A stretch of 64,000 nt of DNA from Salinicoccus kekensis (GCF_900220995.1 NZ_OBQF01000001.1:868001-932000), one strand, 5' to 3'; positions 1 through 7,490 are shown, numbered from the stretch's first letter. Numbers and translations are program-made. The notes: a model not told the origin generated them from the sequence alone.

Positions 1-231
1 ATGTTCTTATGGGAGGATATTGATGACGCCTCCATCATGGACAGCTTGAAGATACGCCCGGGCGTCGACACCGTCATATACAGCCCCGGCGCAGTGCTCT
101 GGTCCGTGTGGAAGCGGGATGCGGACAGAAGCGGCATCTCCAAAATGGTCGGCACCGACATTTACAGGCATATGACCGTGAGGAATGTGAACACCTTCCG
201 TAAAATCCACAGTTTGATGACAGAAAAATAA
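1..231 (+). CDS. DUF1697-like protein, C-terminal part (cut by window edge)
   Basis: The frame is already open at base 1, so the gene begins before the window and the ATG at base 1 is probably an internal methionine. The 76 visible residues end in YRHMTVRNVNTFRKIHSL, which resembles the C-terminal end of DUF1697 proteins. These are small cytosolic proteins of roughly 175-180 residues with no settled function. A short hairpin (AACCCCTGACGGGGTT) follows the stop and overlaps the end of the convergent MerR-type gene 12 bp downstream. The family call rests on this tail only. Confidence 0.55.
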   Translation: MFLWEDIDDASIMDSLKIRPGVDTVIYSPGAVLWSVWKRDADRSGISKMVGTDIYRHMTVRNVNTFRKIHSLMTEK

Positions 232-243
232 CCCCTGACGGGG

Positions 244-972
244 TTATTTATTTTGGTCATAATATTCAGCCATGGCATCCCGCATGAATTCAGCAAGGCC
301 GCTGCCGTATTGATCGATGTTCTTTTTGAACCTCTCATCCTCGACATACATCTCCCCGAGTCCTTTGAACATCTCCGGAGTGTAGTCGCCCATTTCATTA
401 AGGAAGTGATACCACTCCCCTATCCTGCTCTGCGCCTCAACCGATGCGGGATCCATATGCCTGATGGCTGCAAGGCCCAAGTATATTTCATCGAATCTTT
501 CCTTTGCATGTTCAGGGCCCATCTGTTCAAGCTTTTCCCCGGCCTGATCGACCGCTCCATCACCCCAGCGCGCCCTCGCCTCCGCTTCATAAGGATTGCG
601 GCTGAAATCGATGCCTTTGAATTTATCCGCATTCGTCATTTCAATCTCTCCTTTCAAGTCTCTGATCGTCAGATCAATCGTTTCAATCATTTTAGAAATG
701 CGCACCTTCTCTTCTTGCAGCATTTCTTTCTGCATCATCAGCGCCTCTTGCTGGTCATAGTCCGGGCGGCTGAGGAGCTCTTTTATATGGGAGAGCTTGA
801 AACCCAGCTTCTTGAAGAATAAAACCTGCTGCAACCGGGCAAGGTCCGCATCCGTGTATTCACGGTAGGCATTCTCCCCCGACCGCTCCGGACTGATCAG
901 ACCGATATCATCATAATGATGCAGCGTCCTGACGCTCACCCCCGTCAGTGCCGCCGCTTCCTTTATTTTCAT
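244..972 (-). CDS. MerR family regulator with TipAS ligand domain
   Basis: 242 residues. Residues 1-70 form a MerR winged helix (KIKEAAALTGVSVRTLHHYD, then an FKKLGF segment), followed by a coiled coil at about 75-110 for dimerisation. Residues about 120-240 match the TipAS-type drug-recognition domain (WGDGAVDQ, a late GMGEMY-like segment). Family members such as TipAL and Bacillus Mta bind hydrophobic or thiopeptide drugs and activate promoters with over-long spacers. Its own upstream region has exactly such a promoter (see 994-1024), so autoregulation is likely. No efflux gene lies next to it in the window, so the target is unknown. Confidence 0.85.
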   Translation of the reverse strand: MKIKEAAALTGVSVRTLHHYDDIGLISPERSGENAYREYTDADLARLQQVLFFKKLGFKLSHIKELLSRPDYDQQEALMMQKEMLQEEKVRISKMIETIDLTIRDLKGEIEMTNADKFKGIDFSRNPYEAEARARWGDGAVDQAGEKLEQMGPEHAKERFDEIYLGLAAIRHMDPASVEAQSRIGEWYHFLNEMGDYTPEMFKGLGEMYVEDERFKKNIDQYGSGLAEFMRDAMAEYYDQNK

Positions 973-993
973 GTCCCCACCTCCCTTAATTAC

Positions 994-1024
994 AATTTAA
1001 CCTATGACGCTGCGTCAGGGTCAA
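994..1024 (-). promoter_or_regulatory. MerR-type promoter with 19-bp spacer and dyad
   Basis: Read on the minus strand: a -35 TTGACC (1019-1024), a 19-bp spacer (1000-1018) and a -10 TAAATT (994-999). The spacer carries the dyad TGACGC-A-GCGTCA within ACC...GGT outer halves. A 19-bp spacer with a central dyad is the hallmark of MerR-activated promoters. It lies 22 bp before the MerR gene, suggesting autoactivation. Confidence 0.7.
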
Positions 1025-1094
1025 CACTTTTTAATTACTTTAAGTATATGTAGTATAATGAAGAGCAATGATTTTTAAATGAAGGATGTTCAAT

Positions 1095-1667
1095 ATGAGG
1101 CAGAATCGAAAATTCGATGTCAGTGCACTTGATAATAAAAGAAACCGGCGGATGATCAAAAAGCTCGGCTGGCCTGGACTTGTACTCATCATCGTCATAG
1201 CCGGCATCACCTATCTCTTTTCAGGGACGGAGAATGATGGGGAGGAATACACACTCGGTGTGTTCCATGAAGTCACCGTCGATCAATTCATCGACGGCGA
1301 TACGACGCGTTTCAATTTCAACGGCAGCAGCGAAAGCTTCCGGTATTTGATCATCGACACGCCTGAGGTGCGGACAAATTCAGGCAGGCCTGAGCCCTAC
1401 GCCGTCGAAGCGTCAGAGAGGGTGCGGGAACTTCTGACTGAAGCGGATACTGTGGAAGTCGAATTCGATGTGGGTCCCCTGACGGATGATTACGACAGAT
1501 ATTTGGCCTACATCTATGCAGATGGGAAAATGGTCAATGAAATACTCGTCCGGGAAGGGCTCGCCGAGGTGAGGTATGTACATCCGCCGAATATGAGCCA
1601 CCTGGAGCGCCTTGAAGAGGCGGAGGCAGCCGCGCAGGAGGAAAATGCCGGCATGTGGGCGGAATGA
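1095..1667 (+). CDS. Thermonuclease (SNase family), membrane-anchored
   Basis: About 190 residues: a basic N-terminus, one hydrophobic segment (GWPGLVLIIVIAGITYLF) serving as signal anchor or signal peptide, then an SNase/OB-fold domain. The catalytic residues of staphylococcal nuclease are present: D in FIDGDT, R/D/E in FRYLIIDTPE, and R in DRYLAYIYADGK. The C-terminal stretch VNEILVREGLAEVRYVHPPN also matches the family. It should hydrolyse DNA and RNA outside the membrane with Ca2+. I prefer the ATG at 1095 over the one at 1086, because GAAGG (1081-1085) directly abuts the first ATG but is 9 nt from the second. Confidence 0.9.
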   Translation: MRQNRKFDVSALDNKRNRRMIKKLGWPGLVLIIVIAGITYLFSGTENDGEEYTLGVFHEVTVDQFIDGDTTRFNFNGSSESFRYLIIDTPEVRTNSGRPEPYAVEASERVRELLTEADTVEVEFDVGPLTDDYDRYLAYIYADGKMVNEILVREGLAEVRYVHPPNMSHLERLEEAEAAAQEENAGMWAE

Positions 1668-1670
1668 AAA

Positions 1671-1704
1671 GAGCACCAGGGAAATTACTCCCGGGTGCTC
1701 TTTC
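1671..1704. terminator. Bidirectional terminator
   Basis: GAGCACC pairs with GGTGCTC, and there are A/T runs on both sides. It separates the nuclease gene from the convergent HxlR-type gene. Confidence 0.7.
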
Positions 1705-1717
1705 ATTTCATAAAGCT

Positions 1718-2065
1718 TCACTTTTCGACAGTTTCTTTTTCTGTATCAGGCTTTTCGATCCATTCCTGCGACCAGTTTTCAATATCCCTCAGTACAGGCT
1801 CTAGTGATTCACCCTTTTCAGTCAATGAATATTCAATGACTACAGGTGTTTCCGGATAGACATCCCTCTTGATCAGACCTTCCTGCTCCATATGCTTCAG
1901 TCTGTCGGATAAAACTTTCCCGCTTACGCCGATTGCCGACTGTATTTCACCGAAGCGCCTTGGTGCGTCAAGCATCTGATATATGACGAGCGCAGTCCAG
2001 CGCTGACTTAAAATATTAACAGCCTTTTCAAAACGAGGGCACATTTCACTTTTAACTTGCCTCAT
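1718..2065 (-). CDS. HxlR family repressor, YodB/QsrR/CatR type
   Basis: 115 residues from the ATG at 2065; AGGAAGTGAT gives proper spacing there, whereas the upstream GTG at 2074 has almost none. It has a winged helix with the HxlR pattern (NILSQRW, APRRFGEIQSAI, LSDRLKHMEQEGLI). A single cysteine sits in the N-terminal MCPRFEKA segment, the position used by YodB and QsrR to sense quinones and diamide by S-alkylation or disulfide formation. It is divergent from a catechol 2,3-dioxygenase-like gene with a palindrome over the shared promoter. By analogy with CatR/YodB control of catDE it most likely represses that gene until quinones appear. Confidence 0.85.
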   Translation of the reverse strand: MRQVKSEMCPRFEKAVNILSQRWTALVIYQMLDAPRRFGEIQSAIGVSGKVLSDRLKHMEQEGLIKRDVYPETPVVIEYSLTEKGESLEPVLRDIENWSQEWIEKPDTEKETVEK

Positions 2066-2130
2066 AGCTATCACTTCCTTTTCAAGTATTATATCATATG
2101 TACCTTTCTTTTAAAAGATAAATACATAAC

Positions 2131-2177
2131 TTGATTATATCAGTTGTTTATATTATACTTACTAACGTATAGTAAGT
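2131..2177 (+). promoter_or_regulatory. Promoter and palindromic operator of the dioxygenase gene
   Basis: -35 TTGATT (2131-2136), 17-bp spacer, -10 TATACT (2154-2159). A perfect inverted repeat ACTTACTA-N5-TAGTAAGT (2157-2177) overlaps the -10 and the probable start point, an ideal place for repression by the divergent HxlR-type protein. An AGGAGG ribosome site follows at about 2182. Confidence 0.7.
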
Positions 2178-2194
2178 TAATGAGGAGGATATAA

Positions 2195-3040
2195 ATGAAT
2201 TTCCATAAAGCACCCGTAAATTATGTTTCTGAAGTAACAATAAATGTAAGTGATTTGAAAAAATCTCTGGATTTCTATCAGGAAGTCATCGGTTTCAAGG
2301 TGAAGTCCCAGACAGGTAAAGAAGCAGAACTGACTGCAGACGGCAAAACCACGCTGCTCAGACTGGTTGAACCTTCAAATCCTATAAACAGACACCGTAC
2401 AAGTGGATTATACCACTTTGCGATCCTTCTGCCCGACCGTTCCGACCTTGCGGCTTTCATCAAACATCTGGCAGAGAAGGATGTCCGGCTCGGCGCTTCC
2501 GACCATGCCGTCAGTGAGGCACTCTACCTTGATGATCCGGATGGCAACGGTATCGAAGTATACCGTGACCGCGCACCGGAAGAATGGTCCTGGAACAATG
2601 GCGAAGTCCATATGGTCACGGAACCCTTGAATGTACAGGATGTAATGTCGACTTATAAAGGACAGCCATTCAACGGCCTGCCTGAAGACACCGTCATGGG
2701 TCACCTGCACCTTCATGTGTCCAATATAGAAGATGCCGTGAAATTCTACACAGAAGGACTCGGCCTTGAAATGATTTTAAGATTCGGACCGCAGGCGGCA
2801 TTTATGGGCTTCGATAAGTACCACCACCATATTGCGGTGAACGTATGGAATGGTGTCGGTGCACCAAAACCTGCCAAAAACAGTGTCGGTCTGAACCACT
2901 ATATTATGAAGTATCATACTGAGGAAGCGGTCGAAGAGATTGTGAACAATTTGAAATCCCTTGGCTACCCTGTTGAAGAAACACCTGAAGGCACCTTCTC
3001 CGAAGACCCAGCGGGCAACAGAGTCAAAATCAGTGTATAA
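2195..3040 (+). CDS. catE: Catechol 2,3-dioxygenase-like ring-cleavage enzyme (CatE/MhqO type)
   Basis: 281 residues with two vicinal-oxygen-chelate (glyoxalase/extradiol dioxygenase) modules, about 8-130 and 168-280. Metal-ligand candidates are H in LYHFAILLP and in GHLHLHVSN, and the C-terminal E of a TFSEDPAGNRVKI segment; DPDGNGIEVY is typical of the family. Bacillus CatE and the staphylococcal QsrR-controlled homologues open catechol or hydroquinone rings to detoxify quinones. The divergent YodB/QsrR-like regulator supports that role rather than a growth pathway. No CatD (DoxX-like) partner is visible. Confidence 0.85.
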   Translation: MNFHKAPVNYVSEVTINVSDLKKSLDFYQEVIGFKVKSQTGKEAELTADGKTTLLRLVEPSNPINRHRTSGLYHFAILLPDRSDLAAFIKHLAEKDVRLGASDHAVSEALYLDDPDGNGIEVYRDRAPEEWSWNNGEVHMVTEPLNVQDVMSTYKGQPFNGLPEDTVMGHLHLHVSNIEDAVKFYTEGLGLEMILRFGPQAAFMGFDKYHHHIAVNVWNGVGAPKPAKNSVGLNHYIMKYHTEEAVEEIVNNLKSLGYPVEETPEGTFSEDPAGNRVKISV

Positions 3041-3067
3041 TTTCCCAATGGATTCTTATATATTCAA

Positions 3068-3122
3068 TTGACAACGATTCTCATTTAGAATATAATTCTA
3101 ATTGAAAATGATTATCAGTTAA
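3068..3122 (+). promoter_or_regulatory. Strong promoter flanked by two Fur-like boxes
   Basis: -35 TTGACA (3068-3073), 17-bp spacer, -10 TATAAT (3091-3096), a near-consensus sigma-A promoter. Segment 3070-3088 matches the 19-bp Fur consensus at about 12 positions. Segment 3104-3122, with core AATGATTATCA, matches at about 13. One box overlaps the -35/spacer and the other the start point. No protein gene follows on this strand. Confidence 0.65.
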
Positions 3123-3229
3123 TAATTATTGGCCCCCCAAAATTAGTACACTTGAGTACTGTACCAAATCATTTTCAACTACGAGAAAATATATTCGAAA
3201 CTTGAGACCGGGAACCCCGGTCTTTTTTT
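3103..3229 (+). ncRNA. Candidate Fur-regulated small RNA, IsrR-like
   Basis: A near-perfect promoter (-10 at 3091-3096) and a strong intrinsic terminator (3205-3229) bound about 127 nt with no open frame worth considering. The body contains an unpaired-looking GGCCCCCC run (3131-3138), which could pair with Shine-Dalgarno sequences. Staphylococcal IsrR is an iron-starvation RNA with C-rich loops, repressed by Fur through sites at its promoter, and it lowers translation of iron-using enzymes. Location, length, boxes and C-run match that picture, but primary-sequence homology cannot be judged here. Alternative: a leader of a lost gene. Confidence 0.55.
3205..3229 (+). terminator. Intrinsic terminator of the candidate small RNA
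   Basis: 8-bp stem AGACCGGG/CCCGGTCT (one base shared in the tight AAC loop region), followed by seven T. Confidence 0.8.
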
Positions 3230-3235
3230 ATTCGC

Positions 3236-3391
3236 CTATCTCGTCAGCACATAATATATGACGTAGATCCAACTCAACAGGCCGTGGATGATCGCCCAAA
3301 GGATCGACTGATGCACGCTCCATGATATCGTGATCGCCAGCACCGTGCCAAACCCCACCCCTGTTTTAACAACAGACTTCCCATTATCCAT
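3236..3391 (-). CDS. Small membrane protein, 51 residues
   Basis: Begins MDNGKSVVKTGVGFGTVLAI and ends YVIYYVLTR. Two hydrophobic stretches (about 11-25 and 30-48) are predicted, with a tryptophan- and histidine-containing middle (SWSVHQSILWAIIHG). AAAGGGAG lies 8 nt upstream of the ATG at 3391. The pattern resembles short uncharacterised membrane proteins seen in Firmicutes; I do not recognise a function. Its stop is 7 bp from the small RNA terminator, read from the other strand. Confidence 0.6.
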   Translation of the reverse strand: MDNGKSVVKTGVGFGTVLAITISWSVHQSILWAIIHGLLSWIYVIYYVLTR

Positions 3392-3449
3392 AAAAGCACT
3401 CCCTTTATTGAGAAGGTGTAAATTTCTCTTAATAAATGCCTGTTTGCCA

Positions 3450-3478
3450 TTGAAAAGGTATGGTCATGTTGCTATAAT
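3450..3478 (+). promoter_or_regulatory. Promoter of the tRNA-Asn/tRNA-Ser unit
   Basis: TTGAAA (3450-3455), 17-bp spacer, TATAAT (3473-3478), about 30 bp before the first tRNA. Confidence 0.7.
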
Positions 3479-3509
3479 TGATAATGTTCGATTGAAAAAG
3501 AATTATTAT

Positions 3510-3584
3510 TCCACAGTAGCTCAGTGGTAGAGCTATCGGCTGTTAACCGATCGGTCGTAGGTTCGAATCCTACCTGTGGAGCCA
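3510..3584 (+). tRNA. tRNA-Asn (GTT)
   Basis: Full cloverleaf: acceptor TCCACAG/CTGTGGA, anticodon loop CTGTTAA with anticodon GTT, T-loop TTCGAAT, encoded CCA at 3582-3584. Confidence 0.95.
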
Positions 3585-3587
3585 TAT

Positions 3588-3676
3588 GGAGATGTACTCA
3601 AGTGGCTGAAGAGGTACCCCTGCTAAGGGTATAGGTCGCATTGCGCGGCGCGAGGGTTCAAATCCCTCCATCTCCG
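3588..3676 (+). tRNA. tRNA-Ser (GCT)
   Basis: Acceptor GGAGATG/CATCTCC, anticodon GCT in loop CTGCTAA, and the long variable arm expected of tRNA-Ser. No encoded CCA. Three bases separate it from tRNA-Asn, so the two are cotranscribed. Confidence 0.93.
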
Positions 3677-3690
3677 CTCCTAATTTATAC

Positions 3691-3722
3691 CCGCTAAACG
3701 ATAAGTTTAGCGGTTTTTTTAT
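3691..3722 (+). terminator. Terminator of the tRNA pair
   Basis: CCGCTAAAC-GATAA-GTTTAGCGG, then a run of T. Confidence 0.9.
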
Positions 3723-3750
3723 TTTTCCCGGCTCTGCACAGGCGGCAAAA

Positions 3751-3792
3751 AAGCAGGCATTCCTGGAAATCCACGGATGCCTGCTTTTTTAA
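3751..3792. terminator. Terminator of the sugar dehydrogenase gene
   Basis: AAGCAGGCAT and ATGCCTGCTT arms with A and T runs on either side. It can serve the minus-strand gene that ends at 3823. Confidence 0.7.
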
Positions 3793-3822
3793 TATTGTAA
3801 AGTGCATTTATAAAATAATAAA

Positions 3823-5178
3823 TTACTCACCTTCACCTGCTCCAGTAATTCTGTAGATCAGCCCGCCATCAGTGCTAGCAATAAGCGCGCCATCCTCAGT
3901 GACAAGAATATCACGGAAACGTTCGCCTTCTTCAGTCAATAGACGTTCCTCCCCAACGATGATGTCATCTTCTATAATGACACGTACAATATAGTTCGGC
4001 GCCAGTCCCCCGATGAACAAGTTGTTCTCCCATTCAGGAATTGCGTCGTTATCATAGAATGACATACCGCTTGGTGCACTTGTCGGATCCCAATAATATC
4101 TTGGTTCAACAAAGCCCTGCGCCTCGTGTTCTGAAATGCCCTCATTGATTAATTCACCAGTGTACTCGATACCGTAGGAAACAACCGGCCATCCATAGTT
4201 ATTGCCCGGTTCAATGATATTCAGTTCGTCCCCGGCCTGCGGACCGAATTCAACAATCCATAAGTCCCCTGTTTCAGGGTGGAAGTCCACACCTTGAGTA
4301 TTACGGTGACCGTAGCTGTAAATACCGTCCAGTGCGTCTTCATCTTCGATGAATGGGTTCGTATCCACTGGTTCCCCGTCTTGTGTAATGTAAATGACTT
4401 TGCCCAGGTATGCATCCAAGTCCTGTGCACGTTCGCGGATTGGGTCATCTGAACGTTCACCAGTTGTTAAGAATAAATTCTCCTCATCATCAAAGATGAT
4501 ACGTCCGCCATAGTGTAAGGTCCCGTCATATGCCGGTGTTGCCTGGAAGATCACTTCAAAATCTTCAAGTGAGGTTTCATCTTCTGATAAAGCACCTTTA
4601 CCGACAGAAGTTACAGTACCACCTTCAATATCTTGGGAAAACGTCAAAAATACTAACCTTGATTCGTCAAAATCAGGTGCAATGGTTACATCAAGCAAGC
4701 CACCTTGATCTTCGTTATTCACTTCCGGTGTACCTTCGATTGGATCTGAAACAGAGCGATCTTCAAGGTTTACAATAAGAAGTTCTGCTGAATCCCTTTG
4801 CGTAACAAGTAAGCGGTTTGTATCAAACTCTTCCATACCCCAGGACACACCAAGATCCTCAACAACAACTTCCACATCCAATTCCGCTTCAGTCACGACT
4901 TCAGGTGCTCTTGTCTGTTCTGGAAATGCCGGTTCAAAATCAGTAACTTGTGGTTCAGTTTCTGCCGGTTCGGCTTCTCCATCTGTATTTGCACTTTCGT
5001 CAGCACCCTCGTCAGCACTTTCCTCTGTTGAAGCATCCGACTCTTCACTTTCTTCTGTTGCGGTATCCGGGTCATCGGTTGGTTCTTCTAAAGCATCATC
5101 ATTGCCGCATGCTGCCAACGCCAATATAAAGATCAGCATCAGCGAGAACGTTGATCTTGGCCACGAAACTTTTCCCAT
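3823..5178 (-). CDS. PQQ-type soluble aldose sugar dehydrogenase, lipoprotein
   Basis: 451 residues from the ATG at 5178, which has a GGGGAG site; an in-frame extension to 5256 lacks one. The signal peptide ends in a lipobox (LALAAC, Cys24). An extremely acidic D/E/T/S linker follows to about residue 80, then a six-bladed beta-propeller of the glucose/sorbosone dehydrogenase (GSDH/YliI) family: VSWGMEEFD, LHYGGRIIFDD, SYGHRNTQGVDFHP, EFGPQAGDELNII, NYGWPVVSYG. Relatives oxidise aldoses with PQQ and Ca2+ outside the membrane. No PQQ synthesis genes are in the window, so cofactor supply is unclear. The acidic linker fits a halotolerant host. Confidence 0.85.
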   Translation of the reverse strand: MGKVSWPRSTFSLMLIFILALAACGNDDALEEPTDDPDTATEESEESDASTEESADEGADESANTDGEAEPAETEPQVTDFEPAFPEQTRAPEVVTEAELDVEVVVEDLGVSWGMEEFDTNRLLVTQRDSAELLIVNLEDRSVSDPIEGTPEVNNEDQGGLLDVTIAPDFDESRLVFLTFSQDIEGGTVTSVGKGALSEDETSLEDFEVIFQATPAYDGTLHYGGRIIFDDEENLFLTTGERSDDPIRERAQDLDAYLGKVIYITQDGEPVDTNPFIEDEDALDGIYSYGHRNTQGVDFHPETGDLWIVEFGPQAGDELNIIEPGNNYGWPVVSYGIEYTGELINEGISEHEAQGFVEPRYYWDPTSAPSGMSFYDNDAIPEWENNLFIGGLAPNYIVRVIIEDDIIVGEERLLTEEGERFRDILVTEDGALIASTDGGLIYRITGAGEGE

Positions 5179-5469
5179 TGTTTTTTCTCCCCTTTTATAA
5201 GATATTGAACTGACTATATTAAAATTCAGGCCACTGAAACCAGCACCAAAAATCAATTAAGACTTTCATATCTTGGTTCAAAAGGTGAATCTCTTAAAAT
5301 TATTTTATCATAATTATCTGAAAACATAATAACTATCCGTTTCTTTCATTGTTGGCATATTTTTACTGCTACGCTGAAATTCATCGCCGTTGGTCCTGTA
5401 CAGACCCTCTCCCTTCTACGATTTGCCCTCGGACAATCTATGATAGAATAAATCCGAGGTGATAGATAA

Positions 5470-6411
5470 ATGGAAAAAATCAAGCTCGGTGCTTCGACAC
5501 TCGAGGCTTCAAGAATCGTGCTCGGCTGCATGCGCATCGCTGATATGGAAGATAAAGCACTCGCCACACATGTCAACAGGGCTATTGAACTCGGCATCAA
5601 CCTGTTCGACCACGCGGACATCTACGGCGATGGTGAGTGTGAGTACAAGTTCAGCAAGGTACTCGCCTCTGAGGTGAACCGTGAAGATATATTGATACAA
5701 AGTAAATGCGGCATCCGTCATGCCGGCAACAGCACCAGCAAAGAAAATGAGTACTACGACCTTTCAAAATCACATATACTAGATTCCGTCGACGGCATAC
5801 TCGAGCGTCTCGGTACGGATTACCTGGATATACTCATGCTTCACCGGCCGGATGCATTGATGGAGCCGAGGGAAATTGCAGAAGCCTTCGACCACCTGCA
5901 TGACAGCGGAAAAGTGAGGCATTTCGGTCTCAGCAACTTCCATGCTGCTCAGTTCGACTTCGTCCAGAAGCACACAGATCATAAACTCATCACGAATCAG
6001 GTCCAGTTCGGAGCCGGTGCGCCGCATATGATAAACAGCCGCATGCAGGCGAATACGCCTTTTGAGAGTGCTGGAGACCGTGACGGCGGCCTGCTCGATC
6101 ATGCCCGTCTGCATGACATTACACTGCAGGCATGGTCACCGTTCCATTACGGCTACTTCGACGGCATCATCATGGATGATCCAAAATACGAAGCACTGAA
6201 CAATGTGCTCGAAGACATCGGAGAAGCTCATGGCATCACCAAAAATGCGGTGGCAGTCGCATGGATACTCAGACACCCCGCCGATATGCAGACCATTATC
6301 GGCACGACGAACACTTCAAGACTTGAAGATATCGTAAAAGCCTCCGATGTTAAACTGACCCGTGAAGAATGGTACCGGATTTATAAAGCTGCAGGTCATA
6401 TACTGCCATAA
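5470..6411 (+). CDS. Aldo/keto reductase (YdhF-like)
   Basis: 313 residues, a full-length TIM barrel. The catalytic tetrad can be placed: D and Y in FDHADIYG, K in LIQSKCG, H in ILMLHRPD. The NADPH-binding end is GTTNTSRLEDIVKA. The closest named relative I recognise is E. coli YdhF-type oxidoreductase. It should reduce small aldehydes or ketones in the cytosol, with substrate unknown. GAGGTGAT precedes the ATG and lies in the right arm of a CCTCGGA/TCCGAGG inverted repeat (5427-5459). Ends in its own terminator. Confidence 0.85.
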   Translation: MEKIKLGASTLEASRIVLGCMRIADMEDKALATHVNRAIELGINLFDHADIYGDGECEYKFSKVLASEVNREDILIQSKCGIRHAGNSTSKENEYYDLSKSHILDSVDGILERLGTDYLDILMLHRPDALMEPREIAEAFDHLHDSGKVRHFGLSNFHAAQFDFVQKHTDHKLITNQVQFGAGAPHMINSRMQANTPFESAGDRDGGLLDHARLHDITLQAWSPFHYGYFDGIIMDDPKYEALNNVLEDIGEAHGITKNAVAVAWILRHPADMQTIIGTTNTSRLEDIVKASDVKLTREEWYRIYKAAGHILP

Positions 6412-6415
6412 ACAG

Positions 6416-6448
6416 AAGAACCTCCTGCCGGTGCAGGAGGTTCTTTTA
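6416..6448. terminator. Bidirectional terminator between the reductase and GH25 genes
   Basis: AGAACCTCCTGC-CGGT-GCAGGAGGTTCT, followed by T's. It overlaps the last codons of the convergent gene. Confidence 0.85.
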
Positions 6449-7087
6449 TATGCAGCCCTCTGTTCCAATAAAATACTCAAGCGGCTTATCACTGATGATC
6501 CTGTTCAAATCAAGGTGTCCAACATAACCCGGCAGCCTTCCCTTGTCGGTATATTGATGGATATCCGCCGGAAATTTCGGGGTGCTGTCCGCCGATGCAC
6601 TGCCGGACCCGTAGTGCGGGATCCACACGGCGTCCGCTTCACTGGTATCCAGACTGAGCCGTTCATACAGGTGATGGGCGATGTAAAGCCCGACCTTTTC
6701 AGCCCCGTGTTTGCGCATTTCATTTACATAAATGCTGACGCCCTTCCTCATATCGGAATGCGTGACGGCTTCCACATCCAGCCACCAGAAGGTCGGATTG
6801 AGGTCTTTCGTCCTGTCCCAGAACATTTTCGCTTCATTAATCATATGGGTATCATTCTGCCCGCGCACAAACGCATAGGCTGCCGTCGGCACACCCTGCG
6901 CCCTGAATTTTCTATGATGTTTTTCATATTCCCTGTCGATCACATCTGCGTCCATCGTTCTGATGATGGCGTGGTCCACATGTTTTGCCAACTCCTCATA
7001 ATTGATTGACTCAGAGGGCTGGTGATGGGAGATATCGATGATCATAGCCTCCTCCGCTTTTATCGCTGATGAATTTTTTGGATTCAT
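6446..7087 (-). CDS. GH25 (lysozyme-like) glycosidase domain protein, no signal peptide
   Basis: 213 residues. IIDISHHQ near the N-terminus, FWWLDVEAVT with the acidic catalytic pair, and HQYTDKGRLPGYVGHLDLN near the C-terminus are the standard GH25 landmarks. The family cleaves the muramic acid-GlcNAc bond of peptidoglycan. Unlike most autolysins it has neither signal peptide nor cell-wall-binding repeats, more like phage endolysins, but no holin or phage gene is nearby. AAAAGGAG gives good spacing to the ATG at 7087. It may be cotranscribed with the upstream 90-residue membrane protein gene, 37 bp away. Confidence 0.85.
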   Translation of the reverse strand: MNPKNSSAIKAEEAMIIDISHHQPSESINYEELAKHVDHAIIRTMDADVIDREYEKHHRKFRAQGVPTAAYAFVRGQNDTHMINEAKMFWDRTKDLNPTFWWLDVEAVTHSDMRKGVSIYVNEMRKHGAEKVGLYIAHHLYERLSLDTSEADAVWIPHYGSGSASADSTPKFPADIHQYTDKGRLPGYVGHLDLNRIISDKPLEYFIGTEGCI

Positions 7088-7124
7088 TATTCCACTCCTT
7101 TTAATATTACCGATGTTTTGATGT

Positions 7125-7397
7125 TCACCTCAACAGAGCGATTAAAATGATCAAAAACAATATGGAAGCGACGAAAGGGAGTATAAGGAAAAAGTAACAT
7201 CCAAGTTCCATATCCGGTATCTCTTCTTTGTCAGGACTGCTTTTGTGCACCTGCTGACTTGAAGACACGCCTTCCTTTGGCTTCTGACCCGGCGATTTCA
7301 TTTTTACGCTCTTATTCTCTGCTCTTTTTTTCTCCCGTTTCCTCATCCTGTCGATGATGTATTCGGTGTCTTCATTTCGTTTTTTATCAGGCATCAT
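7125..7397 (-). CDS. Small protein with C-terminal membrane segment, unknown function
   Basis: 90 residues. The first 65 are highly charged (K/R/E/S rich, probably disordered). The last 25 form one transmembrane helix (YFFLILPFVASILFLIILIA), so it would be a tail-anchored protein facing the cytosol. AAGGGGAT precedes the ATG. It sits just upstream of the GH25 gene in the same direction. I do not recognise a family. Confidence 0.6.
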   Translation of the reverse strand: MMPDKKRNEDTEYIIDRMRKREKKRAENKSVKMKSPGQKPKEGVSSSQQVHKSSPDKEEIPDMELGCYFFLILPFVASILFLIILIALLR

Positions 7398-7490
7398 ACC
7401 ATCCCCTTCACCTCTATAGAGAGAATCTAAAATCGGTGTGCCTCTTTATAATCAATAGCCTCCATTGTATATGTCTAACCTTCATTGAAG

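Noticed and set aside
5427..5469. RNA thermometer or ribosome-site-sequestering hairpin before the aldo/keto reductase gene
   Set aside because: CCTCGGA/TCCGAGG does cover the ribosome site, but the only promoter-like hexamers (TATGAT, TAGAAT) fall inside its loop, so the left arm may not be transcribed.
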